This document shows, piece by piece, positions 1 to 6,585 of a stretch of DNA of 7,075 bases. The DNA lies in NCBI GenBank assembly GCA_029856635.1, contig JAHKLH010000082.1, positions 1 to 7,075 on the forward strand. The letters run 5' to 3'. This DNA is from Candidatus Njordarchaeota archaeon. Its GTDB lineage: Archaea > Asgardarchaeota > Njordarchaeia > Njordarchaeales > JAHKLH01. The first letter of the stretch is position 1. Each line of letters starts with the position of its first letter. The notes under the pieces were generated by a model that saw only the letters and a list, made by a program, of their open reading frames with translations, did no database searches and had not been told where the DNA came from. Both the position numbers and the translations under genes were made by a program.

Positions 1-2
1 AC

Positions 3-420
3 ATTGATAATAAGGAAATTCCAAATGCGAATGTTTCCCTAAAAGATCCAATAAGTGGATCAATAGTCTATTCCAAATTAACTAATGCAAGTGGTATTGC
101 TACATTCGATATAATTCGCAGTACGTATAATTTAAACATAACAGTGTCTGAGGGAGTTAATTACACATATAGCATAGAAACGGAAGCAAATTATGAATAT
201 CCATATGAGCAATTAGAAAATACAACAGTAACAAAGCTAGACATAGCAAGATTAACCATCTATGTATATGACAAATATAATGCAACATACTTGTCTGCTG
301 CTGAAATACATTTATCCACCGGAACCAAAACTTACGTTGGTTTAACTAATGAAAGTGGAATCTTGCTTTGTTACTTATCGCCTGGATCGTATAATCTTAC
401 ATTGCACAAGATTACTTCTC
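3..420 (+). other. Two carboxypeptidase-regulatory-like beta-sandwich modules
   Basis: Two stretches share the layout of this fold: a first strand with 'I.NA.V.L' or 'LTIYVYD', a turn with 'LTN.SGI', then a strand ending in 'YNLTL' or 'YNLNI'. The first copy occupies about 3-150 and is cut by the window edge. The second runs from about 252 to 420 (key residues LTIYVYD, SAAEIHL, LTNESGI, PGSYNLTL). Such modules are common in archaeal secreted proteins as structural spacers. The family call rests on pattern recognition only. Confidence 0.55.
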
Positions 421-3400
421 AAGATTACTTCAACATATCTATAAATGGTAGTCTAAGTGCAAGTAAGGTAAATAGTTATGTTTTTACATATTCCCATGTA
501 ACTAAGATTTGGTTATTAGATTTAAACGCAACAAATATGATTGCAACAGTACTTGAGCTTTATCAGACACCAATAATTATTGAGAAATATTGGAATGAAA
601 ATATTACAATTAGTGTCAAATTGTATAATAAGACCGATGGTGCTTCACTTCAAGGAGATTTTACATTAACTGTTGAAAATCCAGATCTAGGAACTGTATA
701 TCAAGAGACAAAATCTGGACAAGGAACAGTTACTTTCGAATTTAATGCGTCTATTCTTATAGCAGGATGTACTTATACGGCAAAAATATCTGCTCATGTT
801 ACACAGATAAATCCTACTGGAGACTATGTGGATCCAACACCGGTATATGTAAGTCTTACTATCAAGAAAATTCCGCTTAGTATTGAAACCACTATCAATC
901 CATCTAGTGTCTATTGGAATGAACGACTTGAAATTGTTGTTTCTTGCTATGCTTATGGAACAACACCAGTTTCTGGTGCTAATGTTACAATAAGAATACA
1001 TCTTCTAAATGGAACAACGAAGATTTATCCGAATATTGAAAGTATTGATAAAGGAAAATACTGTCTTGCTTTTGATCATATAACATTTGATGTTGGTTTG
1101 TACACTTTTGATGTAATCGCTGAAAAAGGAAATTATACCAGGATTGAAAGAACATACTATTTCACAATTGAAAACAGACCAACTAACTTAGAATATCCTC
1201 CAAAGGTGAATGTTCCATGGAAGCCTTACTACATATTAGGTGTTAAGTATATTGATGAACTAACCGGGGAAGCCATTTCTAATGCTAATGGAACAGCAGA
1301 GCTTATTAACTTAACAAGCGGGCAAGTAGTTAAAACTTATGAAATTTACACATTTGAGAATAATACATATTTCTTCAATATTAGTTTGCAAAACATAGTT
1401 GAGGGTGATTATATAGTAAACGTTACCCTAAGCTTGAGGAATTATCAAACAGCATCAGCGAAAATACTATTTGAACTCAGACTTCATAAAGCATCTATTG
1501 AGATTATCAGCGCACCATCAGAGATTAATTATCTGGAAAACATTGAAATAAGGTTCCAAATCTATGATGAAGACTTGGATGCATACATTACAGATGCACA
1601 TGTCATGTATACTATTTACAAGACTGGAGTTGGTGCTGTTCTTTCTGGAAATGGAACATACATTGGTAATAATGCTTGGTCAGTCACAATCGACACAGAA
1701 AGTATAAAAACGGGCTCATTTATTATTAGTATTAGTGCTAGTAAAGTGCATTGCGAAACTGCTTACAAGAATGTTTATATAATAGTGAAACCAGCACCCA
1801 CAAGTGCTAACGCAACAACGACAATAATTACTACTGAATGGGGATTCCCAATAAGTGTGAATGTCACTTATAGTATGGAACGTGGAAGAATCACTAACGC
1901 TAATGCAACATTCGTTGTAAAATATGGTGATAAGATAATCTACAAAGGAAAGCTCTCAGAAATTGGCGGCGGTGTCTATCAATTGTACCTCAATAGCAGT
2001 ATGATCGTCAATAATACAAACTATGTTTTTGGAACGTATACTATTTACATATACCTTGGGAAAAAATTTTATGAGAATCAAACAATAGTAGTAACATGGA
2101 CTATTAAGAAAATCTCGACATATTGTAGTCCAAGGGAAATTCCAGTTGAGCTAGAATATGGCGAGAACATAACAATTACTTATAAACTATGGTATTACAA
2201 GAACGGAATTGAAATTGCACTTGCAAACGCTGATGCAATTGTTAAGATACTGATGAATAATACAATTATATATATCGCAAAATTAGTTGAGATTAAAACT
2301 GGAATATATCTACTTAACTTGAACACAAGCTCATTTATAAATTCTTCTAATCCAAGATTGGGAGCATATACTCTTAAGGTAATCTTTACGAAGAAATACT
2401 TTGAAACATCAGAAGCAATAATATCATTAACAGTAAATCCAATATCAACAGTAACTAATGCTAATCCAAGCAATGTAACACTATATTGGGGCGAAACAAC
2501 AAACATAAGTATTAATTGGAGAGCACTAAGAGACTATAGTAGAATCTCAGGAGCAAGTATGGAAGTAATAGTACTAATTGAAGGAATTAATGTATCTGTT
2601 CCCAAGGATGCAATTATAGTAACCGAAGTCGATGGCGTTTACATTCTCTGTGTGAATACATCATTACTTAATGATGGAATAACCTACGAGATAAAAGTAA
2701 TATTCAAGAAACAATTTTATCAAACTCAAACATGTTCAGCATACGTTACTGTTGAGCCCATACCAGCAACGGCCGTGTTATCTACAACAAAGCTAAAGAT
2801 GACTTGGGGAGATGATGCAAATGTATCATTGACAATTATAGATACCTACGGAAAAGGCGTGAGTAATGTAGAAATTACAATGGTGGACACCATACCAGAG
2901 GGATCCGTCTATGTGACCGAACTTGGTAATGGAAAATACATGATTATCGTAAAAGGCGGTTTACTAAGTGCAGGAACTAATTATACTTTATATCTTGAGT
3001 TCAGAAAAGAACATTACGATATTCCTCCAGAACGTTTATTAATCATCGTAGAGAAAATTAAAGTAAAGGTTGAAATAGAAACATCAACAATGATCTGGAA
3101 GAGCATATCACCATTTGACTACGGAAAAGCATCAAGCAAATTGCTTATTCATGTTTTTGAAATATCCACTAACATACCAGTAGACATCACCGGCGAAGTG
3201 CTTCTTGATGGAGAACTAATTGGTTGGATAAATGAGACAGTTCTAGTTTCTCCGGGAGTATATGAAATATCAATCTCATGGGATCGCGTAGAGCCGGGAA
3301 CATATAGATTAGGGATTCAGATAAATACAATCATACGAGGAAAATACCAAGGCGCTTGGGAACTCGCTGTATCTCCAACCATATACGTTAATGGCGTGAG

Positions 3401-3689
3401 GAGTGATTATCTTGGAGCTGTAGTCAATGTTGATTTTATATCTGGCCACGAAAGAATTCCAGGTATTGGACCAGTACCTAAGATTTACTTCTGGAGTTTA
3501 GTTGGAATAGTTTTAGTTTTGTCTGGTATAGGAATAATGAAATTCATCGCATGGTGGCGATTACCGCCAGAGGTCAAGGAAATTATCAAAATTATTAAGA
3601 TGATTAAAAGAGGAGTGTACAAATATGAGGCGCCTCCAAGGAAAGAATTCTTAATGACAGCAATTAAAACAGAATTAGAATTAACATAG
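3..3689 (+). CDS. Giant membrane-anchored surface protein with tandem Ig-like modules (5' end outside window)
   Basis: At least 1228 residues are encoded. The frame is open from the first complete codon at position 3, and the residues before the GTG at 144 continue a beta-module pattern (SGIATFDI then YNLNITV), so the gene starts upstream and no signal peptide is visible. Visible order: two carboxypeptidase-regulatory-like modules (3-150 and 252-420), a linker, nine Ig-like modules (about 555-3390), one hydrophobic helix (3483-3557) and a 43-residue charged tail. There are about 40 N-X-S/T sequons and few cysteines, which suggests a heavily N-glycosylated extracellular protein. I infer a cell-surface role (S-layer-associated, adhesion or stalk) with the tail in the cytoplasm. 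No catalytic motif was seen, so the ligand and exact function are unknown. A T-run terminator follows the stop. Surface location is fairly sure; biological role is not. Confidence 0.85.
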   Translation: MDNKEIPNANVSLKDPISGSIVYSKLTNASGIATFDIIRSTYNLNITVSEGVNYTYSIETEANYEYPYEQLENTTVTKLDIARLTIYVYDKYNATYLSAAEIHLSTGTKTYVGLTNESGILLCYLSPGSYNLTLHKITSQDYFNISINGSLSASKVNSYVFTYSHVTKIWLLDLNATNMIATVLELYQTPIIIEKYWNENITISVKLYNKTDGASLQGDFTLTVENPDLGTVYQETKSGQGTVTFEFNASILIAGCTYTAKISAHVTQINPTGDYVDPTPVYVSLTIKKIPLSIETTINPSSVYWNERLEIVVSCYAYGTTPVSGANVTIRIHLLNGTTKIYPNIESIDKGKYCLAFDHITFDVGLYTFDVIAEKGNYTRIERTYYFTIENRPTNLEYPPKVNVPWKPYYILGVKYIDELTGEAISNANGTAELINLTSGQVVKTYEIYTFENNTYFFNISLQNIVEGDYIVNVTLSLRNYQTASAKILFELRLHKASIEIISAPSEINYLENIEIRFQIYDEDLDAYITDAHVMYTIYKTGVGAVLSGNGTYIGNNAWSVTIDTESIKTGSFIISISASKVHCETAYKNVYIIVKPAPTSANATTTIITTEWGFPISVNVTYSMERGRITNANATFVVKYGDKIIYKGKLSEIGGGVYQLYLNSSMIVNNTNYVFGTYTIYIYLGKKFYENQTIVVTWTIKKISTYCSPREIPVELEYGENITITYKLWYYKNGIEIALANADAIVKILMNNTIIYIAKLVEIKTGIYLLNLNTSSFINSSNPRLGAYTLKVIFTKKYFETSEAIISLTVNPISTVTNANPSNVTLYWGETTNISINWRALRDYSRISGASMEVIVLIEGINVSVPKDAIIVTEVDGVYILCVNTSLLNDGITYEIKVIFKKQFYQTQTCSAYVTVEPIPATAVLSTTKLKMTWGDDANVSLTIIDTYGKGVSNVEITMVDTIPEGSVYVTELGNGKYMIIVKGGLLSAGTNYTLYLEFRKEHYDIPPERLLIIVEKIKVKVEIETSTMIWKSISPFDYGKASSKLLIHVFEISTNIPVDITGEVLLDGELIGWINETVLVSPGVYEISISWDRVEPGTYRLGIQINTIIRGKYQGAWELAVSPTIYVNGVRSDYLGAVVNVDFISGHERIPGIGPVPKIYFWSLVGIVLVLSGIGIMKFIAWWRLPPEVKEIIKIIKMIKRGVYKYEAPPRKEFLMTAIKTELELT
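555..3390 (+). repeat. Nine tandem Ig-like protein modules, period 101-110 residues
   Basis: Each module opens with an aromatic residue followed by G/N-E and a beta strand: YWNENITI, YWNERLEI, VPWKPYYI, NYLENIEI, EWGFPISV, EYGENITI, YWGETTNI, TWGDDANV and FDYGKASS. The aligned Trp-equivalent codons fall at 591, 915, 1218, 1533, 1839, 2157, 2487, 2805 and 3120, so the spacings are 324, 303, 315, 306, 318, 330, 318 and 315 bases. A later 'G.Y.L.L..S' turn and a closing 'V.K/P-I' connector (TIKKIP, IVKPAP, TIKKIS, TVNPIS, TVEPIP, IVEKIK) recur in most copies. The repeat is seen at protein level only; the DNA copies have diverged. Modules 5-8 are the most alike. Confidence 0.8.
3483..3686 (+). 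other. C-terminal transmembrane anchor and cytoplasmic tail of the surface protein
   Basis: Codons 3483-3557 encode about 25 mostly hydrophobic residues (from IYFWSLVGIV to KFIAWW), a good single membrane helix. Codons 3558-3686 encode a 43-residue tail, with a basic first half (PPEVKEIIKIIKMIKRG) and a later YEAPPRKE motif. The positive charge after the helix supports a cytoplasmic C terminus, hence an extracellular N-terminal bulk. Confidence 0.8.
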
Positions 3690-3767
3690 TTAAATAATTC
3701 TCTTTTAGCACATCTTTATTATCACGAGATATTTTTCGTTTGTGATTGTAATTATGTTATATATATA

Positions 3768-3775
3768 TTTTTTTT
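3768..3775 (+). terminator. T-run terminator after the surface-protein gene
   Basis: A run of eight T residues follows an alternating TA stretch about 80 bases after the stop codon at 3687-3689. Archaeal RNA polymerase terminates at T-rich tracts without needing a strong hairpin. A weak 5-bp inverted repeat (ATCAC at 3721, GTGAT at 3742) lies upstream but is probably incidental. Confidence 0.5.
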
Positions 3776-3784
3776 ATAGTTCTC

Positions 3785-3798
3785 AAGAAATATAAAAG
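3785..3798 (+). promoter_or_regulatory. TATA-box promoter of the thymidylate synthase fusion gene
   Basis: TATAAAAG at 3791-3798 is preceded by a purine-rich BRE-like AAGAAA at 3785-3790. With the usual archaeal spacing, transcription would start near 3818-3822, giving a leader of about 25-29 bases before the ATG at 3847. The only Shine-Dalgarno candidate is a weak AGGGA ending six bases before the ATG. Confidence 0.65.
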
Positions 3799-3846
3799 GC
3801 TGTATCTTCTAAAATTGGTAATCTTTTGGATTCATAGGGATATTAA

Positions 3847-5184
3847 ATGATTATATGGAAACTCGAAAGAGGAAACTATTCCATAGGACACAATCCATAT
3901 GTAGCTGTTGTTGAAATTGGTGATTATGAAATAGACCTACCTAAAACACTGTATGGAATTAAGGGGAAATTGTTTACTCCTAATGTTGGAATCGAGAAAA
4001 TTATACGAAATGTACTCCGCACGGGTACAATAAAATACTTAGTGGTCACTGGTGATAAGGACGTACCGTATTTTTATCCGTATCAGGCGTTAAAAGCACT
4101 TTTTGAGAATGGAGTTGATAATGAAATGAGAATAATAGGTGCAAGGGGATTCAATCCTGTTCTCAAAAACTTATCAAAAAGAGAAATCGAGAAATTTAGG
4201 CAAAAAATAAAACTCATTGATTGTTTTGGAAAAGAGCCAAATGAAATTATGAAAATTCTCAGAGAGATTGTTGGTGATGTTAATGAAAAAATCGTTCTTG
4301 AGCATATTGAGAAATTTGAATTACAGCCTTTCCCCAGTGTTGTTAATGGAGTACTGATAAGAGCAAAGAATATCGTAGATGCATGGAAATTAGCTACCAG
4401 ACATGTGGCTCTTTATGGATTTAAACATATTTCAGAACGCGGGCCCACTCGAGAAATTCTCAATATGGTCGTTATAATAGAGGATCCGAAACCAATGATC
4501 TTTCCGCATATTCCACGTGAGGAGTTGGAAAAGTATTTCAGAGAAAGCTTTTTTAATCCTCTAAAAAGAGGTGGTGAATATACTTATGGAGAACGCTTAC
4601 TAGTTTATGCGCACTTTGAGGACGTTATTAAGAAATTAAAAAACTCTCCAGGAACTAGAAGAGCCGTATTAGTATTATGGAATCCATCAACAGATACAAA
4701 AATATTATCACCACCATGTATGTGTTATGTTCAATTTCTCGTTCGTGATAATAAACTTTTTACTACTGTTATTTTTCGTAGTCACGATGTGCTAAATGCT
4801 TATCCATTCAATTTATATGGTATTGCTAAATTACATGAAAAAGTTTGTAAAGAACTTGGGGTAAATAGTGGGCATATAGTTATTCATAGTATCTCTGCAC
4901 ATATTTATGAAGATACGCTTAGCATGCTACAATTGAATCAAGTAATAAGAGACGAGAAGTGGAAATTTACCCATGACCAACTGGGATACATTACTATTTT
5001 TAAAAAGAATAATAAGATCATTGCAGAGCATTATTCGCCAGATAATAGGATTGTGCAAGTATTCGAATGTTCATCTGGGGATAATTTAGAGCATATGATT
5101 GCGAGATATTTACAAGGATTACGTCCAGAGCATTACATATGGATTGGTCGGGAAATAGGAAAATTAGAAAAAGAAAAATGTTAA
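3847..5184 (+). CDS. thyA: MtrA-like / archaeal-type thymidylate synthase / DUF4346-like fusion protein
   Basis: Thymidylate synthase makes dTMP from dUMP with a methylene-pterin. Three parts are visible in 445 residues. Residues 12-145 resemble MtrA, the corrinoid subunit of methyl-tetrahydromethanopterin:coenzyme M methyltransferase: GNYSIG, VAVVEIG, NVGIEK, the 'ALKALFENGVD' helix, IIGARGF, then EKFRQKIKLID. Residues 180-360 are thymidylate synthase: LNMVVIIEDP, EYTYGER, R271-R272, catalytic Cys291 in PPC, R311-S-x-D314, N322 in PFN, H352 and Y354. The spacings from the Arg pair to Tyr354 match E. coli ThyA (R126/R127, C146, R166, D169, N177, H207, Y209) without a gap. Residues 370-445 look like DUF4346 (GYITIF, EHY, HYIWIGREIGKLE). 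The His after the catalytic Cys is Met here, and MtrA's cobalt-ligand His is missing. The ATG is supported because the MtrA-like pattern begins about nine residues in. The pterin used in vivo is unknown. Confidence 0.85.
   Translation: MIIWKLERGNYSIGHNPYVAVVEIGDYEIDLPKTLYGIKGKLFTPNVGIEKIIRNVLRTGTIKYLVVTGDKDVPYFYPYQALKALFENGVDNEMRIIGARGFNPVLKNLSKREIEKFRQKIKLIDCFGKEPNEIMKILREIVGDVNEKIVLEHIEKFELQPFPSVVNGVLIRAKNIVDAWKLATRHVALYGFKHISERGPTREILNMVVIIEDPKPMIFPHIPREELEKYFRESFFNPLKRGGEYTYGERLLVYAHFEDVIKKLKNSPGTRRAVLVLWNPSTDTKILSPPCMCYVQFLVRDNKLFTTVIFRSHDVLNAYPFNLYGIAKLHEKVCKELGVNSGHIVIHSISAHIYEDTLSMLQLNQVIRDEKWKFTHDQLGYITIFKKNNKIIAEHYSPDNRIVQVFECSSGDNLEHMIARYLQGLRPEHYIWIGREIGKLEKEKC
5159..5180 (-). terminator. 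T-rich terminator for the hypC-adk-hypA operon, inside the 3' end of the convergent gene
   Basis: On the - strand, directly after the hypA stop, the sequence reads CATTTTTCTTTTTC followed by TAATTTTCC, a typical archaeal T-tract. It is the complement of Lys/Glu codons at the C terminus of the thymidylate synthase fusion (KLEKEKC). The opposite direction has only a weaker T-rich stretch (CTTTATTTTAG near 5200-5210). Confidence 0.45.
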
Positions 5185-5576
5185 TCATTCTCAATGAACT
5201 TTATTTTAGTTATGACAATCTCATCTCCTTCGATTATTTCAAAATCGTTTGATTCGCATTTTGGACATTTCAATACAAGAGAATAAGCCAGTGCACCGAA
5301 ATGCATTAATGTTTTTTGATCTTCGCTCAAGTTTTCTAGTATTGGCGACCAAACATAGCCACAATTTAAGCACTTAAATTTTGGCCTCTTTCGCTTAATT
5401 ATAATCTTTGCTTTTTCTGCTCTTGTTCCTTTGGATAATACAGAAAAAGCAAATTTTAAGGCGTCAGCGTTAATCATTCGAAGTTCTCCAATTTCTAATT
5501 CAATTTCAATAATCTTTCCAGAAGCATTTTTTAAGACTGTTTCAAGTAACATTTGTGCTATGCTTACCTCGTGCAT
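5181..5576 (-). CDS. hypA: Hydrogenase nickel-incorporation protein HypA
   Basis: HypA is the cytoplasmic nickel chaperone that, usually with HypB, delivers Ni to the [NiFe]-hydrogenase large subunit. The 131-residue product begins MHEVSIAQ, the family's invariant start, in which His2 (with the N-terminal amine) binds nickel. This fixes the ATG at 5574-5576. The structural zinc site is given by Cys69-x-x-Cys72 and Cys104-x-x-Cys107. The 31 residues between the two pairs exceed the 13 or so of H. pylori HypA and fit a longer archaeal form. LEIGELRMINADALKFAF also matches the family core. It lies 25 bases after adk with no T-run between, so co-transcription is likely. An AAGGT ends two bases before the ATG, close for a Shine-Dalgarno. 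Its stop overlaps the convergent gene's stop. No hypB is in the window. Confidence 0.95.
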   Translation of the reverse strand: MHEVSIAQMLLETVLKNASGKIIEIELEIGELRMINADALKFAFSVLSKGTRAEKAKIIIKRKRPKFKCLNCGYVWSPILENLSEDQKTLMHFGALAYSLVLKCPKCESNDFEIIEGDEIVITKIKFIEND

Positions 5577-5601
5577 TTACCTTCATCAGATGTAATAATG
5601 T

Positions 5602-6264
5602 TTATTTTGAAAACTCTTTTTCAATAACTTGAAAAATACGATTTGTCACCTCGTCCTTTGACGCATGACCCCCAACAGATATTACATAGCCTCTTTCTCT
5701 TAGATACTCAATCATTGGTTTCGTCTTTGTTTCATATTCTTTCCAACGTCTTTCAAAAACGCTCACTTCTTGATCAGCTCGCTCCGGATGCTCTTGTTTT
5801 CTAACTACTAATATTCTCCGTCGACATTCCTTTTTAGGAACAACAAGTTCGATAACTAACATTCGTAAGTTTCCAATTTCATTAATGATTTTTTCAATAC
5901 CCTTAGCTTGCTCTATTGTTCTAGGAACGCCATCAAGAATCACACCACGTGAGATGTCAATACTGGATAAAACCTTTTTTACTAGGTTTAGTATTATTTC
6001 GTCGGGAAGCAGTACACCTTTGTCGTGTAATTCTTTTATTTTGTCTACAAGCTCTTTTCCAATTATTTCTAACAATCGTTCTCTGTAATTTTCGCCAAGG
6101 ATTTTAATTAGTTGCCTTCTTTCTTCTTCGGATTCCTCTTTAATACATGCTCTTATTAATGCGCCAGTTGATATAATTGGCATTTTAAATTTCTCGGCAA
6201 TTCTGCTAGCTTGCGTTCCTTTGCCAGCACCAGGAGGACCTGCCAAAATGAGACATAAAGGCAT
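5602..6264 (-). CDS. adk: Adenylate kinase (short-lid type)
   Basis: The enzyme catalyses ATP + AMP <-> 2 ADP in the cytoplasm. The 220-residue product carries the P-loop GPPGAGKGT (9-17), the AMP-site STG..IR (32-38; Arg38), PDE (87-89), the DGVPRTIEQA motif (111-120; Arg115 and Gln119 equal E. coli Arg88 and Gln92), and RADQ plus R173 and Y177 (equal to E. coli R156, R167 and Y171). The lid is short, with no zinc-finger-like hairpin, and RADQ replaces the usual R-x-D-D. The AMP-binding region between Arg38 and PDE is 48 residues, against about 23 in E. coli. This is the bacterial/eukaryotic-type family, not the separate AdkA family of some archaea. A strong GAGGTGA precedes the ATG. It sits between hypC (77 bases upstream) and hypA (25 downstream). 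Another nucleoside monophosphate specificity cannot be excluded. Confidence 0.9.
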   Translation of the reverse strand: MPLCLILAGPPGAGKGTQASRIAEKFKMPIISTGALIRACIKEESEEERRQLIKILGENYRERLLEIIGKELVDKIKELHDKGVLLPDEIILNLVKKVLSSIDISRGVILDGVPRTIEQAKGIEKIINEIGNLRMLVIELVVPKKECRRRILVVRKQEHPERADQEVSVFERRWKEYETKTKPMIEYLRERGYVISVGGHASKDEVTNRIFQVIEKEFSK

Positions 6265-6268
6265 TATA

Positions 6269-6275
6269 TCACCTC
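6269..6275 (-). promoter_or_regulatory. Strong Shine-Dalgarno of adk
   Basis: The - strand reads GAGGTGA four bases before the ATG at 6262-6264, a near-perfect match to the anti-Shine-Dalgarno of archaeal 16S rRNA. It supports that ATG as the start. Confidence 0.75.
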
Positions 6276-6319
6276 ATCAAAAAGTAAAAGTAGTTAAATT
6301 TATGTTTTTCCTAATACTT

Positions 6320-6331
6320 CCTATATATGAG
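6320..6331 (-). promoter_or_regulatory. Possible internal promoter for adk-hypA
   Basis: The - strand reads TCATATATAG within the 77-base hypC-adk gap. With normal archaeal spacing, a transcript would begin near 6300, about 36 bases before the adk ATG. No T-run separates hypC from adk, so read-through from hypC is equally possible. Confidence 0.3.
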
Positions 6332-6341
6332 TTAAAACGCG

Positions 6342-6575
6342 TTAAACTTTTACTTCAACTTGATATTTAGCCAACTCCTGTAAATATTTAACCATTTCTT
6401 CGAAAGTCTCCTTATCAATTCTTTCTATGATAGCACCAGCATGAACTATTACATAATCTCCTGGTTTAACATCCGGGACAAGCAGTGCATCAACTTCTCT
6501 CTTAATTCCTCCGAAATCCACAATAGCTACATCCCCTTTGACTTCAACAACAACTCCTGGAACTCCTAAACACAA
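6342..6575 (-). CDS. hypC: [NiFe]-hydrogenase assembly chaperone HypC (TTG start)
   Basis: HypC works with HypD in building the Fe(CN)2CO group and carries it to the hydrogenase large-subunit precursor. The 77-residue product reads M(TTG)-CLGVPG at its start; Cys2, exposed after Met removal, is essential in this family. Other signatures are DFGGIKREV (20-28), VPDVKPGDYVIVHAG (33-47, with His45 equal to the conserved His51 of E. coli HypC) and the C-terminal helix ERIDKETFEE. The same frame stays open upstream to an ATG at 6612-6614 and a TTG at 6630-6632, but those starts would bury the Cys behind a hydrophobic extension. GGGGGTGA lies two bases before the chosen TTG. It is the first gene of the probable hypC-adk-hypA unit. 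HypD, HypE and HypF are not in the window. Confidence 0.93.
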   Translation of the reverse strand: MCLGVPGVVVEVKGDVAIVDFGGIKREVDALLVPDVKPGDYVIVHAGAIIERIDKETFEEMVKYLQELAKYQVEVKV

Positions 6576-6577
6576 TT

Positions 6578-6585
6578 TCACCCCC
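6578..6585 (-). promoter_or_regulatory. Shine-Dalgarno that sets the TTG start of hypC
   Basis: The - strand reads GGGGGTGA followed by AA and then TTG-TGT. The motif is close to the start, but it is the only good match near it, and it supports TTG at 6573-6575 over the ATG at 6612-6614. Confidence 0.65.

Noticed and set aside
144..146. GTG as the start of the large surface protein
   Set aside because: The same frame is open back to position 3 and encodes a beta-module that continues across this codon; there is no Shine-Dalgarno and no signal peptide after it.
687..1001. Antisense open frame within the surface-protein gene
   Set aside because: The product has a low-complexity, Ser/Asn/Arg/Tyr-rich composition with no recognisable motif, and it lies opposite a well-supported module array.
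2195..2506. Antisense open frame within the surface-protein gene
   Set aside because: Its hydrophobic sequence is the mirror of beta-strand codons on the other strand; no start signal or family motif.
3721..3746. ATCAC/GTGAT hairpin after the surface-protein gene
   Set aside because: Only five base pairs with a 16-base AT-rich loop; the T-run downstream is a sufficient terminator on its own.
5885..6088. Sense-strand open frame opposite adk
   Set aside because: It lies wholly over conserved adenylate kinase codons and has a Ser/Ile-rich composition typical of a shadow frame.
6331..6346. GTTAAA direct repeat ten bases apart around an AACGCGTT palindrome at the hypC stop
   Set aside because: It is short, overlaps coding sequence and is not clearly placed relative to the possible adk TATA element.
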